In this document: positions 46,517-55,635 of the stretch, piece by piece | Numbering within the stretch: the stretch's first letter is position 1 | Layout: the number at the start of each line of letters is the position of its first letter | DNA from: Paraburkholderia bryophila | GTDB taxonomy: Bacteria; Pseudomonadota; Gammaproteobacteria; Burkholderiales; Burkholderiaceae | Assembly: GCF_003269035.1 (NCBI RefSeq) | Contig: NZ_QLTK01000017.1 | Coordinates: 62,001-126,000 of the forward strand | Direction of reading: 5' to 3' | DNA length: 64,000 bases | Notes under the pieces: model-generated | Told to the model about the DNA's origin: nothing | The model's database searches: none | What the model saw: only the letters and a program-made list of their open reading frames with translations | Translations under genes and position numbers: made by a program

Positions 46517-46732
46517 GGTCTCTCTACCTATCGGTCAGGTTCGTTCCGCTTCCCGCGTCGGCGCGCGTGAAGCACCATTGAGCCGGTTTGCCATGGCATG
46601 CTCGCCGCATCGCGCGTTCGTGTCCGTCTGTTGCCGCTCAGAGCGGCACGATTCGGCGCCGGCGTGGCGTCGAATCGCGGCAGCGAGGTTAGCGGTGTCT
46701 TTGGCCGTGTCTTTCGGCATCCAGACGATCGG

Positions 46733-47752
46733 CTACTGAGCGGCTGTCGCAGCGTGCGAATTCAGCGGCGCCCAGCCGGTCTCGCGAATCACGCGCGCCA
46801 GGATGAGCTTCGCCGTGTCGTTACCGGTGTCGATAGTGAGCGCCTCATTGGCATGCTGGCGCGCGCACGGCCAGACCTGTTGGGCGACGCAGGTTTGCGC
46901 CGCCTGCAAGGCGGCGTCGCGGCGTGCGGTCAACGGGCGCAGCTCGGTGGCGAGATCCTGGGCGTCGGCGTTGCCCGGTTGCAGCGTTTGCGCTGCGCCG
47001 AGCGCGGCCTGAGCCATGGACAGATCGTTGGCGCGGAAGGCGAGGCGCGCCGCCTGCAAGGCCTGGGTGGCGTCGCGGAATTGCGGCGCCGGTTTGACCG
47101 GCGTTGCGGCGGGTGGCTGTGCCACCGGCGCGGTGGGAAAGAGCTGAGTGGATCGGGCGGTGGCGCCCGGCGCGGCGGGCGTGTTCGCAGCGCCCGGTTG
47201 GGCCGGTTGGACCTGCTGCGGTTTATAAAGGGCGATCGTGCCGGTGGTGGTTCTGGCGTCCTGCGTCGCGTCGGTGCTTTGATCGTTGCCGCCGTTTTGC
47301 GAATCGCGATTGTCGCCGAATAGTGCGTACGCGCCAGCCACCAGGCCTATGACGACAAGCACGCCAACGATCAGCAGCGTGGTTCTGCGATTGGGCATCG
47401 CGGTGCTGCGCTTCGACTCGGGCAAATCGGTCAGCGACGGTGCCGGCGGATGCGTCGCCACGATTGCCGGCGTGTGCATCCCGGCTTCGCCGGTCAATGA
47501 TTCGCCGGCGCCCGATGTGTGCGCGGCGACATCCGTTTCAGCCGACGCGGCCGGATCGAAACCGTTTTTCTGCACCGCCTTATTCATTGCGCTCGCGCGG
47601 CTGCCGGGAATCACGGCGCGCTTGTGCGGACCGCCTTCGAGCGGATGCACCGCGCCGCAATACGGGCAATAGTCGACTTGCCGGTACAGTGCGCCCCCGC
47701 AGCGTTTGCACGGTGTTGGAAAACTGTGGCCGGTGATAGTCTGGGTGGCCAT
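46733..47752 (-). CDS. Zinc-ribbon protein with one membrane span and helical C-terminal domain
   Basis: Protein of 339 aa. The N-terminus has two CxxC pairs (PCKRCGGALYRQVDYCPYCGAVHP), a zinc ribbon. A single hydrophobic segment (TTLLIVGVLVVIGLVAGAYALF) lies at about residues 122-143, then a Pro/Ala-rich stretch, then a helical repeat-like C-terminus (ATQALQAARLAFRANDLSMAQAALGAAQTLQPGN). The layout suggests a cytoplasmic ribbon and a periplasmic TPR-like domain. The family is unrecognised. The start at 47752 has no strong ribosome binding site. It lies downstream of nothing related. Confidence 0.78.
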   Translation of the reverse strand: MATQTITGHSFPTPCKRCGGALYRQVDYCPYCGAVHPLEGGPHKRAVIPGSRASAMNKAVQKNGFDPAASAETDVAAHTSGAGESLTGEAGMHTPAIVATHPPAPSLTDLPESKRSTAMPNRRTTLLIVGVLVVIGLVAGAYALFGDNRDSQNGGNDQSTDATQDARTTTGTIALYKPQQVQPAQPGAANTPAAPGATARSTQLFPTAPVAQPPAATPVKPAPQFRDATQALQAARLAFRANDLSMAQAALGAAQTLQPGNADAQDLATELRPLTARRDAALQAAQTCVAQQVWPCARQHANEALTIDTGNDTAKLILARVIRETGWAPLNSHAATAAQ

Positions 47753-48041
47753 GCTGAGGACCCACCTGAGAAAAACGGTGCCGTTACGGCATGCTCCGGA
47801 TCGTATTGAAGCGGCAGCCAGATCCGCGGAAATCACGATCCACATGCGCCGGAAAGTCTCGGGCCGCAAACTCGCGCTTGCGCTGCCGCTGCTCGCAATA
47901 TGTGGCGTTTTAAATGGCACGTCAATCGACGTTCGCACCTATCCTGTGTGCGCTAGCGAACATTTGTAGGTACGACGAAATACCGTGCATGCTGGCAGGA
48001 CGAACGGGCGCGTGGTTTTTTCATTTCAGTCGCGCTGAAAA

Positions 48042-49577
48042 TCAATGCTTGCGCAACGGATGATCCTTCAGCAGCCACGCCATCGCGAAGGCCAGCACGA
48101 TCACGCATGCCGCCGACAGATACACCGTATGCAACGCACCGGCGAACGCCTGCAGATAATCTTCGCGTAATGCGGTGGGTAATTGATGGATCACGGCGGG
48201 CCCGAGTGCGTGCGGCAATTCGGTGTCGGGCGGCATCAGCTTTTCGAGGCGCGCGGCCAGACCGTTCGAGAACACCGCGCCGAATGCGGCGACCCCGATC
48301 GAGCCGCCGATCGAGCGGAACAAGGTTGCGCCGGAGGTGGCCACACCCATGTGTTTGAACTCGACCGTGTTCTGCACGGCGAGAATCAGCACCTGCATCA
48401 CCATGCCGAGACCGCAGCCGAGAATGCCCATGTCGATATACATCACACGAATCGGCGTGTCGATCTGCAGACGGGCGAGCAGCAGCATCGCGATCGCCGC
48501 GAGCAGGGTACCCATGATCGGGAAGATGCGGTACTTGCCGATTTTGCTGATGATGCGGCCGGTCACCATCGACATCACGAACAGGCCGCCCATCATCGGC
48601 AGCATCTGCATGCCGGCTTGCGTCGGCGTCGAGCTTTTGACCACCTGCAGATAGAGCGGCAGAAAGGTCACCGAACCGAACAGCGAGACGCCGATGACAA
48701 AGCCGATCAGGCTACTCAGTAAAAACGTACGTTGTTTGAAAAGTTCGAGCGGCATGATCGGTTCGACCGCGCTGCGTTCTTCGTGAATGAAGCCCCAGAT
48801 CGACACCAGTCCGATACCCAGCGTGAACCACAATTGCGGCGACGACCACGGCAGAATCGTGCCGCCCTGGCTCGTAAACAAAATGATGCAGGTGAGCGCG
48901 CCGGCGAGAAACGCGGCGCCCATGTAGTCGATCGTGTGCTTCACGTGGCGCACATGCGGCTTGAAAACCGTGCCGATCACGGCAAGTGAGATGATGCCGA
49001 GCGGCAGGTTGATGTAAAAAATCCAGCGCCACGACAGATGTTCGACGAGAAAGCCGCCGAGCAGCGGCCCGATCACGGTCGCGAGGCCGAACACGCCGCC
49101 GAATACGCCCTGAAAGCGGCCGCGTTCGGCTGGCGGAATCACGTCGCCGATCGCGGCCATGGTGACGACCAGCAGACCGCCGCCGCCGAGTCCCTGCAGC
49201 GCGCGCAGCACGATCAACTGGGTCATGTTCTGTGCGACGCCGCACAATGCGGAGCCGGCCAGGAACACGACGATCGCCGTCTGCAGCACGATCTTGCGGC
49301 CGAACAGATCGCCGAATTTGCCGTACAACGGCACGACGATGGTCGAACTGAGCAGGTAGGCGGTCACTACCCACGACAGATTGTTGAGCCCGCCGAGTTC
49401 GCCGACGATGGTTGGCAGCGCGGTCGAGACGATCGTCTGATCGAGCGCCGCGAGCAACATGACCAGCAGCAACGCGGGAAACAGCAGGCGGATCGGCGGA
49501 TGATCGGCCGCTTGCGGACCCGCGGGGGCCGGGCTGGGCGGCCGGTCTGCGGACTGAAGGGTAGCAGGTTGTTCCAT
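48042..49577 (-). CDS. DHA2-family multidrug efflux MFS transporter
   Basis: Inner-membrane proton antiporter of 511 aa with about fourteen hydrophobic segments. The first helix reads LFPALLLVMLLAALDQTIVSTALPTIVGELGG, with motif D1 of the DHA2 family, followed by GKFGDLFGRK (motif A) and LRALQGLGGGGLLVVTMAAIGDVIPPAERGR (motif B). GGVFGLATVIGPLLGGFLVEHLSWRWIFYINLP carries motif C. It exports drugs or hydrophobic cations. It is divergent from the TetR gene at 49650, with 72 bases between them, so control by that repressor is likely. Confidence 0.93.
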   Translation of the reverse strand: MEQPATLQSADRPPSPAPAGPQAADHPPIRLLFPALLLVMLLAALDQTIVSTALPTIVGELGGLNNLSWVVTAYLLSSTIVVPLYGKFGDLFGRKIVLQTAIVVFLAGSALCGVAQNMTQLIVLRALQGLGGGGLLVVTMAAIGDVIPPAERGRFQGVFGGVFGLATVIGPLLGGFLVEHLSWRWIFYINLPLGIISLAVIGTVFKPHVRHVKHTIDYMGAAFLAGALTCIILFTSQGGTILPWSSPQLWFTLGIGLVSIWGFIHEERSAVEPIMPLELFKQRTFLLSSLIGFVIGVSLFGSVTFLPLYLQVVKSSTPTQAGMQMLPMMGGLFVMSMVTGRIISKIGKYRIFPIMGTLLAAIAMLLLARLQIDTPIRVMYIDMGILGCGLGMVMQVLILAVQNTVEFKHMGVATSGATLFRSIGGSIGVAAFGAVFSNGLAARLEKLMPPDTELPHALGPAVIHQLPTALREDYLQAFAGALHTVYLSAACVIVLAFAMAWLLKDHPLRKH

Positions 49578-49589
49578 GGGGATGTATTG

Positions 49590-49614
49590 AAATTAATTAA
49601 TTCAGAGATTAATA
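49590..49614. promoter_or_regulatory. AT-rich dyad between efflux gene and TetR gene
   Basis: The shared 72-base intergenic region holds AATTAATTAATT followed by CAGAGATTAATAT. ATTAAT is itself palindromic and occurs at both ends with a 6-base spacer (TCAGAG). It is the only AT-rich dyad in the gap and a plausible TetR operator. Confidence 0.5.
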
Positions 49615-49649
49615 TAGGAGACATCATAGCAGCCGTCAAATTGAATGCA

Positions 49650-50351
49650 ATGGCAAGGATTCCGTCAGTTCCGTCAGATGAGCAGGAAGCGAAGGGCGCG
49701 CCGCGGCCCGCGCGTCGTCCGGGCCGTCCGTCTGGTGCCGCGCGCGGCCCGGAGCAGCGCAGCCGCCTGCTCGATGCCGCGCTCGCGCTGTTCGCGCGAC
49801 AGGGCATCGTCGACACCACGCTCGGGGAAATTGCCCGCGAGGCGGGTTTCACGCCGGCCATGATGCATTACTACTTCAAGACCCGCGACCAACTGCTCGA
49901 CGTGCTTATCGACGAACGTTTCGCGCCGTTGCGCGCGGGGCTCGGCGTGCCGTTTCAGGAGAATCCCGACGACCCGGTCGCCGCCATCACGCAACTCGCG
50001 CGGCGGATGGTGCAGGTGGCGAGCGATCATCCGTGGTTCCCGTCGCTGTGGGTGCGAGAAGTGATCAGCGACGGCGGCCTGCTGCGTCAGCGCATGCAGG
50101 AGCGGTTCGGCAACACGTATCAGAAAGCGTCGCTGGCGGCGATTGCGCGCTGGCAGGCGGAGGGGCGTCTGAACCCGGGGCTGGAGCCCGCGCTCGTGTT
50201 CGTCACGTTGTTGGGACTCACAATTCTGCCGCTGGCCGCATCGAAGATGTGGCGCAACGATCCTTTGCGCAGCAACATCGGCGGCGAGGAAATTGCGCGG
50301 CATGCGGTCGCGCTGCTGGTGCGGGGAATCGGGCCGCAGAAAGCGGAGTGA
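49650..50351 (+). CDS. TetR-family transcriptional regulator
   Basis: Repressor of 233 aa. After a ~35-residue Arg/Pro/Ala-rich start, the TetR helix-turn-helix reads RSRLLDAALALFARQGIVDTTLGEIAREAGFTPAMMHYYFKTRDQLLDVLI. The C-terminal ligand domain has DHPWFPSLWVREVISDGGLLRQRM. AGGAGA lies about 37 bases upstream and the ATG itself lacks a good ribosome binding site, so the true start may differ. It is divergent from the DHA2 efflux pump and probably represses it. Confidence 0.88.
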   Translation: MARIPSVPSDEQEAKGAPRPARRPGRPSGAARGPEQRSRLLDAALALFARQGIVDTTLGEIAREAGFTPAMMHYYFKTRDQLLDVLIDERFAPLRAGLGVPFQENPDDPVAAITQLARRMVQVASDHPWFPSLWVREVISDGGLLRQRMQERFGNTYQKASLAAIARWQAEGRLNPGLEPALVFVTLLGLTILPLAASKMWRNDPLRSNIGGEEIARHAVALLVRGIGPQKAE

Positions 50352-50683
50352 GTTCCTCGCTGTCCGCCTCCGTCGCGGCACGCTACGTGCTACCTGTCGT
50401 GTGGAAGTGAACGCCGTCGCGCACCGATCAGCGCAGGGGGCGTCGCGGAAGAACAGGAATGGCGGAACGGACGCCGCATCTGAAACGCCGTGCCGGTGGA
50501 GCGGGCACGCGTTCTCGCGGCGGACCGGAAGGGTCGGCATCGGTCTGCGCGAAGCGCGGCGCCGCGGGCCGGTTTTTCATTGGCGTGCAATTTTGGCGCG
50601 TTACTGTGCGCGCGGGTTGGGCAGTCGGCATGTTTCAATCGTCGACCGGCCTGAAACTCGACGCGCGAAATCGAGTCGGAACC
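50352..50683. other. 330-base gap with no supported gene
   Basis: GC-rich sequence between the TetR gene and the receiver gene. No open frame has a ribosome binding site or family resemblance, and no strong hairpin was seen. The promoter of the receiver gene must lie here. Confidence 0.4.
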
Positions 50684-51196
50684 ATGAACAGCGACATCGC
50701 AGCCGCGAGAATCGGCGGCACGCAGCAGAACGATACATTGGCCACTTCAGACGGTCTAACCGGTTTTTTAGAGCAACAACAGAAAATGAACGGAGCATTG
50801 AGACTCGATCAGGCCACGATCGTGCTCGTCGAAGACGACCCGGATAGCCGGGAGTCGTTGACCCTGTTACTCGAAGCGGAAGGCGCGCAGGTCTGCGCCG
50901 TGGCGGATGCGGAAGAGGGCGTCGAAGCGGCTTTGCGGCTGTTGCCCGACGCCGTGGTCTGCGACCTCGATTTACCGGCCATGGACGGTTTCTACCTGAT
51001 CCAGCGGCTGCGCGACCACGAGATTCGCGGCGATCACGCGCCTTCGGTGGCGGTGGCGCTCACGGGTCACACCGACGAAGCCTACCGCTTGCGTAGCATC
51101 GGCGAGGGCTTCCAGCATTTCATGACCAAACCCGCTTTACCTGAAGACCTCGTGACGTTGCTGCACGACGCGATCGACGCGCGCGCGGCGGGCTAA
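50684..51196 (+). CDS. Stand-alone response regulator receiver protein
   Basis: Single-domain receiver of 170 aa from 50684; the later ATG at 50786 would give 136 aa. The receiver starts IVLVEDDPDSRESLTLLLEAEGAQV, with phospho-Asp in AVVCDLDLPAMDG, Thr in VALTGHTDE, and the conserved Lys in FMTKPALPE. There is no output domain, so it works as a phosphorelay intermediate or through protein contact. No kinase is adjacent. The choice of start is uncertain because neither ATG has a strong ribosome binding site. Confidence 0.85.
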   Translation: MNSDIAAARIGGTQQNDTLATSDGLTGFLEQQQKMNGALRLDQATIVLVEDDPDSRESLTLLLEAEGAQVCAVADAEEGVEAALRLLPDAVVCDLDLPAMDGFYLIQRLRDHEIRGDHAPSVAVALTGHTDEAYRLRSIGEGFQHFMTKPALPEDLVTLLHDAIDARAAG

Positions 51197-51297
51197 GCGG
51201 GTTCGTGGCGGGTTGATCGACGGTTGGCATTTCGGCGCCGTCTCGGCGCCTCCAGTCCGTGACGGTCGCGAAGTCCGTGCGGATCGGGAAGGACGTG

Positions 51298-51867
51298 CTA
51301 TTTAGCGGCAACGGCCGCCGCTGAACCCGCCGCAGTTTCCGCTTCCGCCGCCTGGCATGCGGAACACAATCCCTTCAGTTCGATTTCATCGCTGGCGAGG
51401 CGGTAGCCCGCGTCTTCGATCTGCGCGACGAGCGCCTGACGCAGTTTGGGCTGATGCAGTTCGGTCACGTTGCCGCACTGCTGGCAGACCACCAGAATGC
51501 CGTGCTGGCACTGCGTCAGATCGTGGCACACCGTGAAGGCGTTGATCGATTCGATCCGATGCACGAGTCCGGCGGTCAGCAGGAAATCCAGCGCCCGGTA
51601 CACCGTGGGCGGTGCGGAGCCCGGATGGATCTGGCGCATTTCGTCGAGCAACGAATAGGCCTTGGTGGCGCGGCCTGAATTCAACAGCAATTCAAGCACC
51701 TTGCGGCGAATCGGCGTGAGTTTTTCGCCGCGTTCGCGGCAGTATTCGTCGGCGAGCGTCAGCGCGGCTTCCTGCGAAACGCCGTGCGTGTGTCCCGGCT
51801 CATGGGCATGCGCAGTAGCGGCGGAGGTGGCTTTGGCGGCGAGCGCGGCGGGCTTGGCGGTCTTCAT
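51298..51867 (-). CDS. zur: Fur-family regulator, Zur-like
   Basis: Metal-responsive repressor of 189 aa. The N-terminus has a His-rich stretch HAHEPGHTHG. The winged helix reads LTPIRRKVLELLLNSGRATKAYSLLDEMRQIHPGSAPPTVYRALDFLLTAGLVHRIES. The dimerisation part has CHDLTQCQHGILVVCQQCGNV and a C-terminal LCSAC, giving the two CxxC pairs of the structural zinc site. The pattern of QxxxGSAPPTVYRALDFL is closer to Zur than Fur. It probably controls zinc uptake genes elsewhere. It follows the GST gene on the same strand by 59 bases. Confidence 0.85.
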   Translation of the reverse strand: MKTAKPAALAAKATSAATAHAHEPGHTHGVSQEAALTLADEYCRERGEKLTPIRRKVLELLLNSGRATKAYSLLDEMRQIHPGSAPPTVYRALDFLLTAGLVHRIESINAFTVCHDLTQCQHGILVVCQQCGNVTELHQPKLRQALVAQIEDAGYRLASDEIELKGLCSACQAAEAETAAGSAAAVAAK

Positions 51868-51926
51868 ACGTCGATTATAAAGGTCAGCGCGCCGCGCTGT
51901 GCTGGGTGCTCGCGACGCCGTGCAGC

Positions 51927-52553
51927 TCAGGTCAGCGGAAAGTCGATGTACTTCTTGAACCCCGTACGCGTCGCGAGACGCGAATACCAGCGCTCCAGAT
52001 TCGGCAGTGGCGGGCGCTCCACGCCATCCAGCCCGAACCAGCGTTTCGCGTATGCGCCGATCACGATATCGGCCAGCGTGAACTTCTCGCCTTCGAGGAA
52101 AAAGCGCGCTTGCAGATGGCTGTCCAGCATGCGCCACAGCGCGGTGACCGCGGCGAAGTCCGTGGCGAGTTTGGCGGTGTCGCGTTCGGCCGCCGGCGTG
52201 CGCACGAGCGCCCAGAACACCGGACGCTCGGCGGGTTGCAGCGTGGACAGCGACCAGTCCAGCCAGCGGTCGACGCTCGCGCGCACTCTCGGCTCGGCCG
52301 GATACAGCAGGCTCGCCTCGCCGTATTGCAGCACCAGATAACGCAGGATCGCGTTCGATTCCCACAGCACGAAGTCGTCGTCGACCAGCGTCGGAATCTT
52401 GCCGGTCGGGTTCATCGCGAGATAGTCGGGTTCGTTGTTGCGGCCAAATTGCAGACCCGCGTCGATGCGCTCGTACGGCAGCACCAGCTCATCGCAGCAC
52501 CACAACACCTTCTGGACGTTAACCGAGTTGGTGCGTCCCCAGATCGTAATCAT
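51927..52553 (-). CDS. Glutathione S-transferase family protein
   Basis: Protein of 208 aa. The thioredoxin-like N-terminal domain has MITIWGRTNSVNVQKVLWCCDELVLPYERID, NPTGKIPTLVDDDFVLWESNAILRYL with the glutathione gamma-glutamyl site (ES). The helical C-terminal domain has FFLEGEKFTLADIVIGAYAKRW. GGATTGACC precedes the ATG at 52553. It conjugates or reduces electrophiles with glutathione; the substrate is unknown. It is divergent from the NERD helicase. Confidence 0.92.
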   Translation of the reverse strand: MITIWGRTNSVNVQKVLWCCDELVLPYERIDAGLQFGRNNEPDYLAMNPTGKIPTLVDDDFVLWESNAILRYLVLQYGEASLLYPAEPRVRASVDRWLDWSLSTLQPAERPVFWALVRTPAAERDTAKLATDFAAVTALWRMLDSHLQARFFLEGEKFTLADIVIGAYAKRWFGLDGVERPPLPNLERWYSRLATRTGFKKYIDFPLT

Positions 52554-52726
52554 CCGGTCAATCCTTTTCTTGGCAAGTTGGCAAAGTTGGCAAGCCGCGC
52601 CGGCTGCGCGGCGTTCAGCCGGTAACGATACACGATGCGCGCGCCTTTGCGGGGCGCGGGCGAAGCCGTTCGGCAATTCCCACGCGTTGCGTACAATGGC
52701 CGCTCCCGAATACGACGAGGCACCGG

Positions 52727-54424
52727 ATGGCCCGCATTGTCCCCGACGACTGGAAGAGCCTCGCCGCCACCGGCGCGGCGGCCCGCGAACGCGAAACGCT
52801 GGCGCTGCTGGAAACGGCGCTCCCGGACGACTACACCGTCTATCACGGCGTGCACTGGACGCGGCTGAACCAGCACTTCTCGGTGTTCGGCGAGGCCGAC
52901 TTCGTCGTCGTCAGCCCGGCTGGCCGCGTGATGATCGTCGAACAGAAAACGGGGTTTCTGCGCGAGACCGCGAAGGGGCTCGTCAAGGTGCATCTGCAGA
53001 CCGAGCGCAATGTGGCGATCGCGCTCGCCCACACCGTCGAAGGATTGCACCGGCGTCTGACGGCGGCGTTCGGCGCGGGCACCTATTTCGTCGAGGAACT
53101 GCTGTACTGCCCGGATCATGTCGTCAAGGATGCGTCCATTGCCGGCGTGAATCCCGCGCGTATCGTCGACGCGACGCGCAAGGACCGACTCGCGGCCGTG
53201 ATTCGCGAGGCCTTGCCGGCCGACGAAGCGCGCCTCGCCTGCGCCCCGAAGATCCATCATTTTCTCGCCGACGAACTCGCGCTCACGCCCGACGCGAGCG
53301 CGCTGGTCGGCCAGGCGGGCACGCTCGTCACGCGCCTCGCGGGCGGTCTTGCCACCTGGGCGCGGCGGCTCGAATTCACGCCGTTCCGCCTGCGCGTGAT
53401 CGGCACGGCCGGTTCCGGCAAGACGCAACTCGCGGTGCAGGTCATGAAAGACGCGGTGGCCCGTGGCCAGCGGCCCTTGTATGTGTGCTTCAACCGGCCG
53501 CTGGCGGATCACATCGTGCGGGTCGCGCCGCCCGAGGCGAAGGTGGCGAACTATCACCAGTTGTGCGACTGGATTGCACGCGACGCGGGTCGCGAGCCGG
53601 ACTTCCAGGCCGGCGACGTGTTCAATCAGCTCGAAACGATTTTCGCCGCCACGCCGATCGACGCACGCTGGCAATTCGACGTGCTGATCGTCGACGAAGG
53701 CCAGGACTTCCAGCAGCCGTGGGTGGCCGCGCTCGAACGCCTGCTGCGTCCCGGCGCCGCGTGGTGGTGGCTGGAAGATCCGCTGCAGAATCTCTACATG
53801 CGCGAACCGGTGGCGCTGCCCGGTTGGACCACGCTGAAGGAAACCACCAACTACCGCAGCCCGCGCGACATTCTCGACTACGTGCGCGAGGTGGTGGGCG
53901 GCTCGGTGCCGGTCGCGGCGGCGCTCGCGTCGGGCAGTCCGTTCGACGGCTCCGATATTTCGCTATCGGTCTACGACGAAGCAAACGCCGCCGAAGCCAG
54001 TATCGACGCCACCAAACGCGCGATCACGCAGGCGTTGTCGCTCGGCTTTCGCAAGCAGGACATCGTGGTGCTGTCGTTTCGTGGCCGCGAAGGGTCGGCG
54101 ATGACCTTGCTGGATCAGCTCGGCCCGCACCGGCTGCGCAGTTTCACCAGCAAATACGATCTGTTCGGCAACCCGGAGTACCGCGAAGGCGACGTGCTGT
54201 TCGAGTCGATCTATCGCTTCAAGGGGCAGGCGGCGCCTTGCGTGATTTTCACCGAGGTCGACTTCGATACATTCGACGAGCGGATCGCGCGCAAGCTGTT
54301 CGTCGGCGCCACACGCGCCACGATGAAGCTGATCGTGGTCGCCTCGCAGCGGGCCGCGCGGCATCTGCAGTTGCGCGACGCCAGGGAAGCGAGAGACGAA
54401 GCGAGAGACGCGAAAGACAGCTAG
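52727..54424 (+). CDS. NERD nuclease-domain SF1 helicase-like protein
   Basis: Protein of 565 aa. The N-terminal part has a NERD-like nuclease core: GEADFVVVSPAGRVMIVEQKTG at about 55-76, with D58, E72 and K74 fitting a PD-(D/E)xK site. The helicase part has Walker A VIGTAGSGKTQ (226-233), Walker B DVLIVDEGQDFQQ, a motif resembling NYRSP, and C-terminal SIYRFKGQAAPCVIF and VGATRA, which match UvrD-type motifs. The combination suggests DNA processing in repair or defence. No partner gene is adjacent; the PRTase-HAD gene is convergent with a one-base gap. Confidence 0.82.
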   Translation: MARIVPDDWKSLAATGAAARERETLALLETALPDDYTVYHGVHWTRLNQHFSVFGEADFVVVSPAGRVMIVEQKTGFLRETAKGLVKVHLQTERNVAIALAHTVEGLHRRLTAAFGAGTYFVEELLYCPDHVVKDASIAGVNPARIVDATRKDRLAAVIREALPADEARLACAPKIHHFLADELALTPDASALVGQAGTLVTRLAGGLATWARRLEFTPFRLRVIGTAGSGKTQLAVQVMKDAVARGQRPLYVCFNRPLADHIVRVAPPEAKVANYHQLCDWIARDAGREPDFQAGDVFNQLETIFAATPIDARWQFDVLIVDEGQDFQQPWVAALERLLRPGAAWWWLEDPLQNLYMREPVALPGWTTLKETTNYRSPRDILDYVREVVGGSVPVAAALASGSPFDGSDISLSVYDEANAAEASIDATKRAITQALSLGFRKQDIVVLSFRGREGSAMTLLDQLGPHRLRSFTSKYDLFGNPEYREGDVLFESIYRFKGQAAPCVIFTEVDFDTFDERIARKLFVGATRATMKLIVVASQRAARHLQLRDAREARDEARDAKDS

Positions 54425-54425
54425 C

Positions 54426-55373
54426 TCAGTGCCACGCGCGCGCACCGACCAGCCTGCCGGTTTGCGTCTGCGCGTCCCACCAGATCACCCGCAGCAACGG
54501 CGCTTGTTGTGCGATCAACAATGCCTGCACCGGGTCGCTCTCGACAAAATGCGTGACGCCGCCGCGCAAGGCGGCGGCCGCCTTATGCGCGGCGGCGCCG
54601 GCGGGGCTTTCGTCGTGCGTGCCGGGCGTGCGCATGACCAGTTGCAGATGCCCGAAACCGTGCCGCTTCAACCACACCTCGGTGCGCGCGCGGTCCAGTT
54701 CCGGCCGGCCGGTGATGATCGTGCGAACGCGTTGCAGATCGATGTTCGGCAGCTCGTCGAACGGCAGCAGCGCGTCGCGTTCCGCAAGCGCGGCGGCCAG
54801 GTCTTCATCGTAGCGGGCGAGCGGGACGTCGGGCAGCAGAATGCCGTCGAGGTCGATCGCGTACGTCGCGTATTCGTGGTCTTGCGCCATCGCAGGCGCG
54901 GCGCCGGCTTCGACGCGCGCCCAGTCGTCGCGATAACGCTCGGTGTACGCCTGGCGTTCCCACGGAAACAGCGCGAAGTAGCCGCGCGCGTCGATCGCGT
55001 AGTCGGGTCGCGCGCGGCTCAGATCGTCCACCGCGCCGGTCAGGGTCCTGACGTCGAGGCCATGTTGCTGCAGAAACGCGATGCAGTCCGTCAGCGTGAA
55101 ACCGCGTCCCGCGATGTCCTCGCATAACAGCACGCGCGCACCCGCGGACGGGATCGGCAGCGTCGAATCCCATGCCACCGTGCGCGACTGCCGGTCATAG
55201 CGTAAAAACGCCACCGGCGTGCCGATCGCATGCGAGACCATCAATGCAAGCGGCGCGCCGCCGCGCAGAATGCCGATCGCGAGCGTGAAACGCTCCGCCA
55301 GCAAGGCGGGTTGCAACGACTCGATCCAGTGATCGAGCTGTTCGTACGTCAAGGGCAAAACCGGCTTGTTCAT
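54426..55373 (-). CDS. Phosphoribosyltransferase-HAD fusion protein
   Basis: Protein of 315 aa with two parts. Residues ~1-130 form a type I phosphoribosyltransferase: FTLAIGILRGGAPLALMVSHAIGTPVAFLRYD, then the PRPP-binding loop VLLCEDIAGRGFTLTD at about 81-96. Residues ~168-315 form an HAD-like part: YAIDLDGILLPDVP with D174 and D176, TIITGRPELDR as motif II, and HFVESDPVQALLIAQ as the late acidic motif. PRTase plus HAD pairs can act on nucleotides or nucleoside analogues. Natural role not known. It lies tail to tail with the NERD helicase. Confidence 0.8.
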   Translation of the reverse strand: MNKPVLPLTYEQLDHWIESLQPALLAERFTLAIGILRGGAPLALMVSHAIGTPVAFLRYDRQSRTVAWDSTLPIPSAGARVLLCEDIAGRGFTLTDCIAFLQQHGLDVRTLTGAVDDLSRARPDYAIDARGYFALFPWERQAYTERYRDDWARVEAGAAPAMAQDHEYATYAIDLDGILLPDVPLARYDEDLAAALAERDALLPFDELPNIDLQRVRTIITGRPELDRARTEVWLKRHGFGHLQLVMRTPGTHDESPAGAAAHKAAAALRGGVTHFVESDPVQALLIAQQAPLLRVIWWDAQTQTGRLVGARAWH

Positions 55374-55635
55374 GACTCTTCTGGGGGCGCTGTCGAGCGC
55401 ATGTGGGACGAGCGTCTCCGAGGCGAAGCGGCATCCGGCGTCGAGCGCGGCGGCGGGGCCTCGTTTTTGAGACAGAGAATTTTGGCGATATTATGCATGC
55501 GGTTCAAAGATCGCGCGTCGGGGTGACGCGCGTCGCCGGTGGGGCATGTCGCGAGGGTGCGGCCACACCGGGCAGAAGGGCGGCCGGTTGCCGACTGCCG
55601 CTCGCAAGAAAACAGATAACGGAATAGAAAAACAG

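Noticed and set aside
52727-55373. Defence island made of NERD helicase and PRTase-HAD protein
   Set aside because: The genes are convergent rather than co-directional, and no integrase, transposase or other defence gene is nearby; kept as separate observations.
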